Of a DNA stretch of 64,000 nt, positions 47,199-57,515 are shown in pieces. How positions within the stretch are numbered: position 1 is the stretch's first letter; every line of letters begins with the position of its first letter. Below the pieces are notes generated by a model. That model searched no databases. It was given only the letters and a program-made list of their open reading frames with translations, and was not told the DNA's origin. Origin of the DNA: Talinum fruticosum (taxonomy: Eukaryota; Streptophyta; Magnoliopsida; Caryophyllales; Talinaceae); NCBI GenBank assembly GCA_021018815.1, contig JAITYX010000065.1, positions 481,001 through 545,000 on the forward strand, in the 5' to 3' direction. The position numbers were made by a program, and so were the translations under genes.

Positions 47199-48440
47199 AT
47201 GGATCCCAACACGGAACAATATCTTAATCTCAATCTACTTAATGAGAATATAGCTAAGGTGGAAATCAGATTGAATGATCAAGAAGAATAGATATCATCT
47301 ATATCAAGGGATCTTAAGACTATTATAAGGGCTATTAAGGCTAGCATGAGAGATGAGGAAGCTAAATGTTTAAAATGGGAAGAGATCGAAGAAGCTGAAC
47401 ATTTGAGAAGGGAAACAACTTTGCTTATGCAACCTCCATCTATCAAGTCTCCTTCGGGAAGTCCTAAACGTGAATCCCTTAAGCCTAAATCCAAATCTCA
47501 ATTTGATTCCCATATAGATCGGTTATAACGAGATATTGAGGGAGTCATCCATGTTCGATAATCATTACTTCGATCATAAGGGATTCACTTCAATCCCTAA
47601 AGGTAAACTACCTCCTAAGTTTACCGTGCCTCATATTAAGTTCAAAGGTTTTGAAAATCCCCATCATCATGTACGCAACTTATTGGGAGCAATGACTCTT
47701 AAGAACATTCCTGAAGACACTTACCACATCATCTTTTCCTGGACATTTGATACTAATGTAATAAAGTGGTATAATGTGGTTGACCCACGTAAGGTTGCCA
47801 ATTAGACGGAATTGTGCCAGGAGTTCCTCGAGCAATACTCCTATAACACTAATCTACCTGTCACTCTTAGAGACTTGGAATTAATCAAGGAAGGTGAGAA
47901 GGAGAACTTCACGGATTTCCTTACTAGATGGAGAGAAAAGGTAGCCCATATGGTTGATCGATTCTCCGAGAAGGATCAAATTTGAATCATCGTAAAGAAC
48001 CTTCAACCCAATTATAATAAGCACCTCAAATTCCTACCCATGATGAACTTTTGAACCCTTAGAGATGTTGGTTTTCTTGATAGAAGAAGAGTTGTTCATC
48101 GCGACCATAAAAGCCGCGACCAGCTTTAGAGGAAATTATCATTCAAACGATAAGAAAACCTATAGTGATGGCAATGCTAGTAAGGGTGCGGATGTCAATG
48201 CCCTCAACAGGTATACTGACTACAAGCCTATTGATACTACCATCTCTTGGAAAAAGGGAAGATAGAATTGCCACCTATTAGAGCAGAGTAAGAAACCGCG
48301 AAACAGTCCAAAAATTAGGACGCGGGAAAATTTTGCGAATACCATCGTGCACGAGAACATGATAATGAACAGTGTTCGACATTTAAGAACAAACTAGAAA
48401 GCATGTTTCGAAATGGCCAATTACCCTTGCCTAAGGCTGC
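47199..48440 (+). pseudogene. gag of Tat element T4
   Basis: The ATG at 47199 opens MDPNTEQYLNLNLLNENIAK. A coiled N-terminal region (KCLKWEEIEEAEHLRRE near 47366) precedes the capsid domain, open at 47536-47805: FTSIPKGKLPPKFTVPHIKF and NPHHHVRNLLGAMTLKNIP, with WTFDTNVIKWYN near 47745. A DLELIKEGEKENF-like block follows near 47873. The C-terminal zinc-binding block CEYHRAREHDNEQC is near 48330-48375 and is better kept than in T3. Stops at 47290, 47527, 47803 and others. Confidence 0.85.
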
Positions 48441-49035
48441 CTAGAAACCAAGCAATAATAGAAACCCTTTTAGCAGACACCTTAGCCATCTTTACTCGAA
48501 TCCACACCAGGTCGGTGGGATCCGTATATTTTTATTCGAGATGTTAACGAGTCAAAACCACTTCTTAACCTTCTCTCATTATATCCAGAAGTCTAAGGTT
48601 GTGGGTAAGTGATAAAGAAGATGTTTATGAAACGAAAAGTGATAGCAACAATAATAGTGACGACTTTTGGGGCACACAAACCTTAGAAGAAGAAGACTTT
48701 TGGGGAGACACTAAGAGCCTCACAATTTAGTTTCTTAGTAGATCGAGGATGGTACAATGCACCCTTAGGTCCACAATAAACTCAGGAAGCCCCAAAAGAG
48801 CCTGAAACAACAAAGGAAGAAGACCCAATCCTTAAGCAACTCTAGAAATTAAAAGCCAACATTTCAATCGGCAATTAATATATGCTTCCCAAAACATAGG
48901 CAAGCCTTGATCGATGCACTCAGCAAGATCGAAGTTTCTCCTGACACCACGCTAGAGGAAGTAGTAGGATTGGTCAACGAGTGGTGATGGAACCATTACC
49001 TTTGAGCGAAGGATCTCCTAGAAGAACGCATTGCA
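48441..49035 (+). pseudogene. gag to protease linker of T4
   Basis: Degraded spacer with acidic coding traces (EEEDFWG near 48690). No domain recognised. It is deleted from T3. Confidence 0.55.
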
Positions 49036-49440
49036 TACAACAATGCCCTTTATTTAATCGTAACTTGCATCAGCAAGTTTGTTCCTTTAACCTTGGTAGA
49101 CAATGGATCGGCGAGTAAACGTATGTCCCCGGAGACAAAAATGCCCTTTATTTAACCGTAACTTGCATCGGCCGGTTTGTTCCTTTAACCTTAGTAGACA
49201 ATGGATTAGCGATAAACGTATGTCCCTGGAGAACTCTTAAAAGGTTAGGAATTAGGGAGCAACAACTCTCTAAGTAGACTATTCATCTTCAAGCTTATGA
49301 TAATTCCGGAAGAACAGTCTTGGGAATGGTGACTTTGCTAATCAATATAGGGCGACTGGAGAGGAATATCGAATTCCAAGTCCTAGATATCCCAGCTACT
49401 TTCAATTTCCTTCTAGGTCGCCCTTGGTTGCACGATCATT
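49036..49440 (+). pseudogene. protease of Tat element T4 with duplicated active-site segment
   Basis: The aspartic protease block ISKFVPLTLVDNGSA appears at about 49070-49115 and again, slightly changed, at 49168-49215. DNGS is the usual Tat form of the catalytic motif, and its repeat reads DNGLA. The rest follows: LGMVTLLINIGRLERNIEFQ near 49320-49380, then FNFLLGRPWLHDH. A tandem duplication of about 98 bp (49043-49140, and from 49141) disrupts the frame. Confidence 0.8.
49043..49240 (+). repeat. tandem duplication of about 98 bp in T4 protease
   Basis: Two head-to-tail copies starting atgccctttatttaa (49043 and 49141), both with gtttgttcctttaacctt and aaacgtatgtccc. They differ at about ten positions, so the duplication is old or the copies have decayed. 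Confidence 0.85.
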
Positions 49441-50480
49441 GAGCGGTGCCCTCTATACTTCATCGAAGGTCAAGTCATAACTGTCAACGGGGATAATCTT
49501 TGTGCTACTATCACTTCTAAAGAGTCCGTAGTCGAGATCGAGCATGATGCTAATGATGAAGAACTTTATGGATTTGAAACTTTTGCTGCCTTAGAAGGGG
49601 ATGAAGCACCTTTTACCTTCATCCCTTATGGCAACCCTAGTATCCATTCGATGCTTAGGAAGAAGGGGTATTTTCTTGGACTGTACCGCACACGGTTCGT
49701 TCCATTAAGCCCTTTCCTTATACTCTGAATGGGCAATTTGTGAGAGAAGGAGACAATTTCCCTTATTGTGGTTTCCCTAAGCCTTGTTAGATCAAGGAAA
49801 AAGGTATCCTAGTACCTGGTGTAGAGATTTTTAATAAGCTGCTAAATTCCGAAAAGGCACGCACCTTACCTCCTCAAAGAGGGACTATCCACAACACACT
49901 TGGACCGATCTCACCGGAAACAACCTTTTCGGTCTTTTGTTTGGACAAGAGGGTAATTTAGAAGGGAACTCGGTCTCAATACTGTCGTGAACTATGTCAC
50001 ACCAACAGTTTGATTCGTCCAAGTTCATCACCGACACTCATATAGAAGGGTCCAAGCATGTCACTTGGATTGATGCTAAGGAGGGCCAGCAATTTGTCTG
50101 TCGACCTACGACCCCATCCTTTCTCCGAGTCTAGTGCTAGGGCTTGTACTTCTTCTTCTATTATTTTTATTTCTTCTCCTAATTTTGTTGTTTCTAGTTC
50201 TTTTGCTAATTTTGTCATTTCCAATTATGCGTTTGAGTCCGAAGCGATCGTTGCTTCATTTAATAAAGTGAACTTTTCTTCTTACTCCTTGCCTCCTCTT
50301 GGTCTTAATTGTTTTGCCTCTAATGATAAACAAGAAATTCCTAAAGAACTATAAAAGCTATGGAAGATTGTAAAAATCGCTCACCAATAATAGAGGAAAC
50401 AATAACAATTAATTTGGGGTCAATTGATTAGCCCCAAGAAGTTAAAATTGAGAAAACTTTGGATCCAGGAAGAGTAAAAG
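49441..50480 (+). pseudogene. protease to RT linker of T4
   Basis: Contains TSKESVVEIEHDANDEELYG near 49500-49560 and FIPYGNPSIHSMLRKKGYF near 49617-49673, matching T3 on both sides of solo LTR D. The minus ORF at 49997 and plus ORF at 50058 are shadows. Confidence 0.7.
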
Positions 50481-51640
50481 CAATTTACTTATCTCCTTAC
50501 ATAATTTATCGATGTCTTTGCATGGTCTTACAAAGACATGCCGAGTATAGATCGAGTATAGCGAGAACAAAAATTACTGCTTTATGAGGATGCTAACCTG
50601 ATTAAGTAGAAGTTAAGGAGGATAAAACTAGAATGGGCCTTAAAGATTAAGGAAGAGGTTCGAGAATCGGTTGGAGGTCGGGTTCATTCAGGTAGTTCAT
50701 TATCCTCGGTGGGTAAAAATAGAGTTCCAGTCCTGAAGAAAGATGGCAGGGTTCGTATGTGCATCAACTTCATGGATTTACATAAGGCCGATCCTAAGGA
50801 TGATTTCCCGTTGCTTCAAATCAATCATCTAGTAGATAATACAGCGAGTCATACTCTACTCTCGCTCATGGACAGATATGCTTGGATATAATGAGGTGAA
50901 GACATGGAGAAGACGACCTTCATCACTCAATGGGGGACTTACTTGTTATGTGGTGATGCCATTTGGGCTCAATAATGTTGGTGCAACATATCGAGAGGAC
51001 AACAACGACACTCTTGCATGATATGATCCATAAAGAAGCTGAAGTGTACGTAGATGATATGATCATAAAATCAAAAGATAGGGTAGTGCGCTTACCCGAC
51101 TGAGAAAATTCTTCCATAGACTCAGGAAATACACCATGCGCCTTAATCGTTAAAAGTGTGCCTTTGGAGTAACCTCTAGTAAACTGTTAGGCTACATTTT
51201 CGAGTCTTAGAGGGATTAAAGTTAATCCATCTAAGATTAAGGCCATTCAGGAGATCCCTCCACCAAACACGAGAGAAAGAGATAAGGGGTTTCCTAGGAC
51301 GTTTGAAATACATTAGTCGTTTTATATCAAAGCCGACTATTATTTGTGAACCCAATTTACGGAAGTTAAAGAAAGGATCCGAGCCCATTTGGGATACCAA
51401 GTGCCAACAAGAATTCAAGAAGGTTAAGAAATACCTGGCTAAACCTCCGAGTGTTAGTTCCACCCCAATCGGGAAACCTTTACTTCTATATCTCACCACA
51501 ACGGAAGCATGACTATGGGAGCCATGCTAGCTCAACGAGATAGGAAAGAAGAATGTGCGATCTAATATCTAAGCAAGAAGTTTCTGGATTACGAGACTAG
51601 ATATACATCACTAGAGAAGACGTCTTTGACTTTAGTCTAG
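50481..51640 (+). pseudogene. reverse transcriptase and start of RNase H of Tat element T4
   Basis: Reads VPVLKKDGRVRMCINFMDLH then KADPKDDFPLLQINHLVDNT in one frame (50709-50891), the Tat RT palm. MPFGLNNVGATY follows near 50958, and the catalytic YVDDMIIKSK box is near 51048-51075. The thumb and RNase H start appear as FGIPSANKNSRRL-like and WDTKCQQEFKKVKKYLAKPP near 51390-51450. Stops and shifts occur throughout. Confidence 0.87.
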
Positions 51641-52045
51641 GCTACTAAGAAGGGCTTTGGAGTTAGGATACTTTTAGTCTCGCCGGAGGGAGCACATACT
51701 CCCATTTCGGACAAACTAGACTTCAAGGTCACCAATAAAGCTGCAGAGTTCAAAGCTTGTATCATAGGATCGGAAGCTACAACACATATTAGGTTAAGGA
51801 ATATCGGGGTTTTCGGTGATTTTAGTTTGATCATCAACCAAATTTTGCAAAGGTGGAAGGTACGTAGTGAAGCCTTGGCACCTTATCAAGTATACTTGCC
51901 GAATTATCTAAACACTTTGACAATATCTCTTTCACTTACCTTCCTAGGGATGATAATCAATTTGCGGATGCATTAGCTAAGTTAGCATTCATAATCAATA
52001 TCCCTATTGGCATTCATTTAATGCGCGTTCACATTAAGTGATGGA
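51641..52045 (+). pseudogene. second RNase H of Tat element T4, abruptly joined
   Basis: After a joint near 51645 that removes the first RNase H, it reads GFGVRILLVSPEGAHTPI and DKLDFKVTNKAAEFKACIIG, then LPRDDNQFADALAKLAFI near 51940-51985. This is the archaeal-type RNase H of the Tat lineage. It ends at the VHIK stop near 52040, where other Tat elements continue to integrase. Confidence 0.8.
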
Positions 52046-52197
52046 GTCGACCTACGCACGTCTACACCTTAGAATCAAGTTCCGCATCTCATCCCATTGC
52101 ATAAGAGTCTTCATTGCAAAATAAATAATACATTAATAAACAAACACCCTACAAGGACTCATTAATCGGCAAGTTGGCGGATGCGGCAAGGATTTTG
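52046..52197. other. convergent gap between T4 pol and the antisense gene
   Basis: About 150 bp holding the end of sense pol and the 3' end of the antisense unit. The sequence catctcatcccattgcataag is nearly repeated at 59561 in T3. Confidence 0.6.
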
Positions 52198-53290
52198 CTA
52201 CACATCATCATCGAGTCGTTATCGAAGATATAATTCTCAAAGTCATCCAACACATATGTAGAGAATTGCCCTCCTTCATCGCCTTAATACGAGCTACCTC
52301 CTTGGTCCCAAGGTTGAGAAGCTTCATGGGTCGGACCACTATAAGAAGACCCGGGGAAATAAAGAGGGTTCCCTTGAAGATCGATGTCCTGCAAGGGAAG
52401 GATGTTTAAGCTCTCCCTGAATAACTTGGTCTCGCATCGGAAATGCTTGGGCCGGAAGTGCTAGGTCTTGCCTCGAATGCACTCCTATTATGAGCGGAGC
52501 CGCATAGAACACCGTAACGAACCTTGTCTAGCATTACTAAAAGGTGTTTGTTGTCGGGAGCTTGAAATGGTGTCTCGAGTACACCGAAACACTACTTGGA
52601 AGGAGGTGCTCTAGATCGACGTCTCTATAAGATCGAAAGAAGTGACTAGCAAATCACTAAAAGCACTAAAAGTTCGATGAGATTTGCACTACCCTAATCG
52701 AGGATTTAACCGAAAAGTAGGCAAGGATCATCTAGTTAAGAAGTTTTGGATTCCCAGAGAGCTAATTGAAACACGATAGACATGGCTCTTGATTGCTCCC
52801 AACTGTACCACAAAGTTTATTTGATGGTATTAGTAAAGGAGATCCTTCTTTCACTTAATTCTCGAGCTAACAAGGACATTTTGAGGAAGTTGAAGTTGGG
52901 CCCAAGGGTGGAAGTTGGCCTACATGCAAGAATTATCGGGAAATTAGCTAGCAAGAATGAAAGGCAACAAGAAAACAGGACAAAGAAAAAGTTAATATAG
53001 AGGGCTGGAGTGCACCACGGGTAGCCGTACGAGCGATGGACGCGAGTTGTGGGCATGACCGGAATCGCTGAAAATGTGGTAGAAAGCTCTTTTAAGTATA
53101 TTTTAGAGCAAGTTTTTGAAAATATAAGCAACATACCGAGTTTACACGGTTGAGGGCTGATCTCAAGAAGTACTGTTCCGTGTATCTTGGGACATTTAAG
53201 ATAGACTTTATCCCATGATGTAGACGCCGAAAATACGAGTCGATTTGTTGAATCGGGAGAGAGATGTAGGAAATATCCATAGAACCACGG

Positions 53291-53371
53291 CTACATTTTG
53301 ACAAATCAAGTAAGGTTTTTATCCACACAAAATGAAAAGGAAATTTTGAAGAAAGAAGAACTTGAGCATAC
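53291..53371 (-). other. candidate 81-bp GT-AG intron in the antisense PMD gene
   Basis: Minus-strand donor gag/gtatgc and acceptor aaatgtag/ccg. Splicing continues the frame from LWKIIE to PWFYGYF in phase 0. Unspliced, the frame meets a stop by 53306. Plant introns of this length and AT content are common. Confidence 0.7.
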
Positions 53372-54041
53372 CTCAATAATCTTCCATAAGCCATTCAAAG
53401 GAAGATAATTGGTGGAGTCCGACTCTGGTTTTGTGTGCCGCACATCGGCACGAAGACCCCTAATGAGGCAAGCGTATGCGGGAGCACCCCGATTGAGCTC
53501 TTTTATTTTCTCAAGGTCCACTAAGTTCATCAAATAGTGAACATGAATCTTAGCGGCCTGGTCGAGAAAATAGGATCATACTCAAGAGAAGAGCAAGCAC
53601 GATCCTAATTTATTACGAGGAGAATGTTGAGGCCAAAAACAGACATCATCAAGAGCTTAAAAAAGAATGGTATACTTAAAGTGATTACTATGTTGAAATC
53701 TATCTACTACGGGATTGAAAAGGTGATGGAGATAATAACAATTCTTGTACAAATTCCGGTCATAGGCTAAACGTTCCCCGAAGAGCCCAAATAGGAGAAA
53801 ACAGCAAAATCAAAAGGAGTTATTGTCATCTCATAGAAAGGAATGTGGAGCTTGTAAGTAGTGTCCCAAAAGCGCTCATTAATGGCTCTAATGGGATCTC
53901 TCTCCCTCCTATCGGTAAGATGATTTAAAGTAATGTGGATAGGTTCAAACCTAACATTGTACATAATATTCCAAAGATGAAAGTGCATCCTCTCGCATGT
54001 CTCCAAAAATTTAGGAATGGCTCCATTACTTCAAATTGAGC

Positions 54042-54126
54042 CTTTTACAAGACAAAATCTTATAAGATTTTTGTTAAAGAGTTACTCTAAATGAGAAAAT
54101 GAAGGGGTTTAAGCTAATTATCTTAC
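54042..54126 (-). other. candidate 85-bp GT-AG intron near the start of the antisense PMD gene
   Basis: Minus-strand donor cttcg/gtaaga and acceptor ttgtaaaag/gctc. Less certain, because an in-frame stop follows soon after the acceptor and other acceptors are possible. Confidence 0.4.
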
Positions 54127-54404
54127 CGAAGAGGAAATACTAAGTGAAGAAACATGATTTTCAGCTTTAACAAGAAAATCGCTTGGGTTCCATTCACTTT
54201 AAGGACGCCATTCTCACTCAAGGAAAGAGTCTTGAGCAAGAATGTCCGCTCTAGTTCTTCCTGCGAGTTGAGCTTCTCTTCTAGGCATTGTAGGAATTCT
54301 TGAGAACCAACTAGTTTTCAAGAAGTAGCAAAGTAAGGAAACACAAGAGAATAAAAAGAGTAGGAAGAAGAGTTTGTGTGCAAAATGAAACACACCATGC
54401 ACCT

Positions 54405-54415
54405 CCTTTTATAGG
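54405..54415 (-). promoter_or_regulatory. TATA box of the antisense PMD gene
   Basis: Minus-strand cctataaaagg, about 120 bp upstream of the ATG at 54288. It is separate from, and opposite to, the LTR promoter (tataaatag at 44525). Confidence 0.65.
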
Positions 54416-55031
54416 CAAATTCGGTCAAGGCATCCAAGAACATAAGACAAGAGTCAAGCAATTAGTAGGGAGCCAACGGAATTCGGCCGGACACGCTGGG
54501 GGCACGCTTGCCAAGGGATGGTTAATGCCGGCCACGTGGTGCCGAGAAGTCCAATCGGTGGTAGCCTTTACAGCCTAGCCCACTTCCCTAGTCTATGCAG
54601 CCCTGTCTTTCAAAGCATGTAACATTTGTCCGTTGTGCATGCAAATGGGAGCTTCTAGGCCCACTAATTAGATTTTCTAGAACAATTTTATCGATCTGTT
54701 TCTAATTGAATTACTTAGGTAAAACACTGAACTTTTTGTCCATTCAATTATGCACTAACAATTATGCTTGCATAGTAGATTATTTAGCCAAGCTTCGGAT
54801 CAAAGGATGATCAAAGTTTCAGCACCAAAATATGCCAAGCTTAGGATCCTTTTCTTGAACTTCAAAATACATGCATCGCGATCAAGTTCGAGTCGCGCTT
54901 TGGAGTTCGGGTTTGATTACAGACCATTTCCAAGCATCACATAATATCTCATAATAAAAATTGAGGTGAGTACCCTTTAGTGTCTACTTTGATTGTTCGT
55001 CTTTTTAGAATCGGTCAAAGTGGGGGCTAAC
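54416..55031 (+). other. 3' UTR and polypurine tract of T4
   Basis: Matches the same region of T1 and T3. The tract aaagtgggggctaa is at 55017-55030, one to two bases before the LTR. The short plus ORF at 54378-54578 is not conserved. Confidence 0.8.
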
Positions 55032-56601
55032 TCGTAGCCACCTAAAAAGTGTCATCACTTATCTCTTGATTTCTTTGTTGTTTTGTAGGCGCCTACCTTT
55101 TAGAAGCATCAAGTGGAACGCTGCGTTTTGGCTTGGAGAATCCTTTGGAGACACAACTAGGGCACAAAACCCTTGGGCACCTGGTTGGCTGGTGCTTGCC
55201 TTCCTGATTCTATCCGGTTTTATCCCTTTACGATCCGATTCTATCACTTTGGATTTGCCCGGTTTATTTTCGGTTGCTTGGTTGGCTGGATGGAGGCAAA
55301 CCCTAGGTCATTTGTGACCTAGGTCCTCTCCTATAAATAGAGAGCTTTGGATCTCACTCTAAGGACAGACTTTTGGCCTTAGCATAAAGCTGTAGAAAGC
55401 TAACCAAAATCCTCTCATCTAAACGTTACTTTGCTAAATTTCTATAAGACATTCACCTTTTTACTTGCTATCTTTGAATATGTGCAAAGAGCTAAAGAAT
55501 ATTTAGTTATTCCAATCTCTAAGCACTCATTCAACTGATCATTACTATACCCTATAAACAATTCACAAAACAAGCCCTTTTCTTTTGGATTATCGCTAGT
55601 TCATCGACGAGATCCGAGTGTGGAGATCCAGATTGGCAAGGTGGGACAACCTGAGGGCAACTATTTGGCCTTCGAATGGTTTATTTATTTTCACGCTTTT
55701 TATTGCTTTACGTATTATGGTTTAAGAGATGTAATCGCTCTTTTTAATTCCTCCCCAACCAATGTAATCCTATTATTTCTCGCTTTTATTTTCTTTATCG
55801 CTTTCTTTATCAGTTTCTTTATCACTTTTTCATTATGTTTGGTTGCTTTAATTTTGCTTAACATGTTGTCATTTACTTGTTTGTCTTACATCATTTTAAT
55901 ACACTACTTGACTTAGTAATGGTCGTCCTTGTACGGGCGAAACGGAAGGGTTTTCCTTATGTTTCCTACCCTCACCGCCGAATCCGATTGTCGGTACAAA
56001 GACCAATGGAGTCATTTTAGCCTCTTTAAGTGTTAGTTTTCTCATACTAAGATTGGAAGAGCAAATTTTATTTTTGTTAGTTTTTCTTTCTTCAAAATTG
56101 ACTTGCGACTACTTTATTTTATGCTTTATTCTATTCAAATTTGCATCTTAGTGTTTTTGGGTTGTAGGAATGGTAATTTTAGGTTTTGGATCTGCCCGGT
56201 GGGCAGAGTTCGAGGCTGGTTTCACCAGCCACAACCTATGACCGGCACCGGCCATCCCTAGGTGCTGCCCACTGCCGGCGTCTTGGGGTCGGCCAGTAAG
56301 GCTTCGGTCCAGATTGGTGTTTAAAGCCTCAAGACAAGATTAAAATCTTAATATTATTTATTGCTTAATTACAAAATAAGATCTCGGGACTTTTAAAAAT
56401 AATTTCTAAAATAAAATAATAAATAAAACCACCATCCACAATTTGACTAATCAGATTTAATAAAACTTGGAATTCTTAAGAACAAGTTCATCCCCATATT
56501 CCAAAATTGACTTTCTAATAGTATTTTCAAAATCAATCTTAAAAAATATACCCGACGCAAGAGGGAAGTTCGGCGGGACTCGACCGGCCATGGTTCCTAC
56601 A
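55032..56601 (+). repeat. 3' LTR of Tat element T4, internally deleted
   Basis: Starts t(c)gtagccacctaaaaag, a changed tgtagacacc. Near 55085 it jumps from ttgttttgt to aggcgcctaccttttag, losing about 370 bp present in the 5' LTR. TATA box tataaatag at 55332-55340. Ends ttcctaca at 56601. Confidence 0.87.
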
Positions 56602-57000
56602 CATGGAAGCAGATCCTTCCAATATAGATTGGCATTCCCTCATTGAGGATCGTTGCTCAAAGTGAAATTCCAAAAGCGAGAATGGGCTAAAGCACGCTAC
56701 AAATAGTTAGTGTTGTTAGATGAAATGCACCTCAATGCCCTGCATAATTTCCAAGTATACCAGGCACGTATATGAAGGGCATTGAATAGAAAAGTGAAAC
56801 ATCGAAACCTGCAAATTGGAGATTTAGTACTCAAGGAGATTAGACCACCGATTTAGGGTCCGCGAGGAAAATTTAAGCCTAATTAGCAAGGCCCATTTGT
56901 ACTTAGTCGGATATTGCTAGTAGGAGCAAGAAAACTAAGTGATCTAGATGGTGAAGAAATATTTGAATACATAAACTTGGATCAATAGAAAAATATTATA
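56602..57000 (+). pseudogene. integrase of T3, C-terminal part after T4
   Basis: Resumes at GMEA-type sequence, then reads LRIVAQSEIPKA-like, NALHNFQVYQARI near 56730, NRKVKHRNLQIGDLVLKEIR near 56788, GPRGKFKPNWQGPFVL and DLDGEEIFEYINLDQ near 56945. This is the chromodomain-free C-terminal domain of a Tat integrase. About 430 bp of core expected between 43858 and here is missing. One frame break near 56660. Confidence 0.86.
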
Positions 57001-57515
57001 TATAGCAGACCCTAAACGTTGGGCCAAGCCTGGCCCAACTAGGTCATGCCGTGGGCGGCACCGGCTACCACTTGGACAACGCTGGGCTCGCCGAGCTAGA
57101 CTATCCCTCTAGGTCGGTGATAAAAACATAAAATGTCTGGGCTGGCCGGGCTCGATTTATCTTTTACCGTCCAATTAGACGGCTCCTTCATTCATTTGTT
57201 GGATAGCAATTTAGGTGGCCCGTATATATATTTTACTCTATATTATTTATTAAGGGCGGTCCAATTAGGCGGTCCAATTTATATTTTACCTCTAGATGAG
57301 CAATGAAAACATAAAACATAAAAGTATACCATAATACTTGCTTTTATTTAATCGAAGGTAAATCTACTACGTGCCTGAATACCCAACTAATAAATGGGAA
57401 AATACAAGCACACTACTTGTAAAAAATGAAAACAAATAATAAATTTGTTCTAAAGAGGCAAAATTAATCCTTCTTTTATTTCTGTCCAAAACTAAATGTA
57501 AAACATCCGAGCCCT
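57001..57515. other. post-integrase spacer of T3
   Basis: Contains direct repeats of a ccaattaggcggtcc-like motif near 57171 and 57262. No coding signal. It separates sense pol from the antisense unit. Confidence 0.55.

Larger units (their letters stand above)
52198..54288 (-). pseudogene. antisense plant-mobile-domain (PMD) gene carried by Tat element T4
   Basis: Starts at the ATG at 54288 (MPRREAQLAGRTRADILAQD), about 120 bp downstream of its own TATA box, and ends at 52198. A PMD-like block is open at 53767-54006: RAINERFWDTTYKLHIPFYE, then MTITPFDFAVF, matching the start of the plant mobile domain. A second PMD block follows: HVHYLMNLVDLEKIKELNRG, then APAYACLIRGLRADVR. Candidate GT-AG introns are 54042-54126 and 53291-53371. 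Removing the second keeps phase 0 and joins two open stretches that then run without a stop to 52817. The C terminus (GQFSTYVLDDFENYIFDND) matches T3 59673-59760. Breaks remain near 54220, 53760 and 52817. Host PMD proteins are nuclear factors linked to silencing; the role here is unknown. Confidence 0.78.
43855..56601 (+). mobile_element. Tat-type Ty3-gypsy retrotransposon T4, integrase-less, with antisense PMD gene
   Basis: Paired LTRs (about 43855-45798 and 55032-56601) match each other best, for example at the TATA region tcctctcctataaatagagag. Between them are primer site, leader, gag, protease, RT, a shortened RNase H region, an antisense gene, 3' UTR and polypurine tract. Integrase is absent: the second RNase H ends at 52040 and the antisense unit follows within about 160 bp. 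Its left LTR lacks the first 25 or so bases, joined to T3 integrase at a gtcat microhomology, so no target-site duplication remains. Confidence 0.88.
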
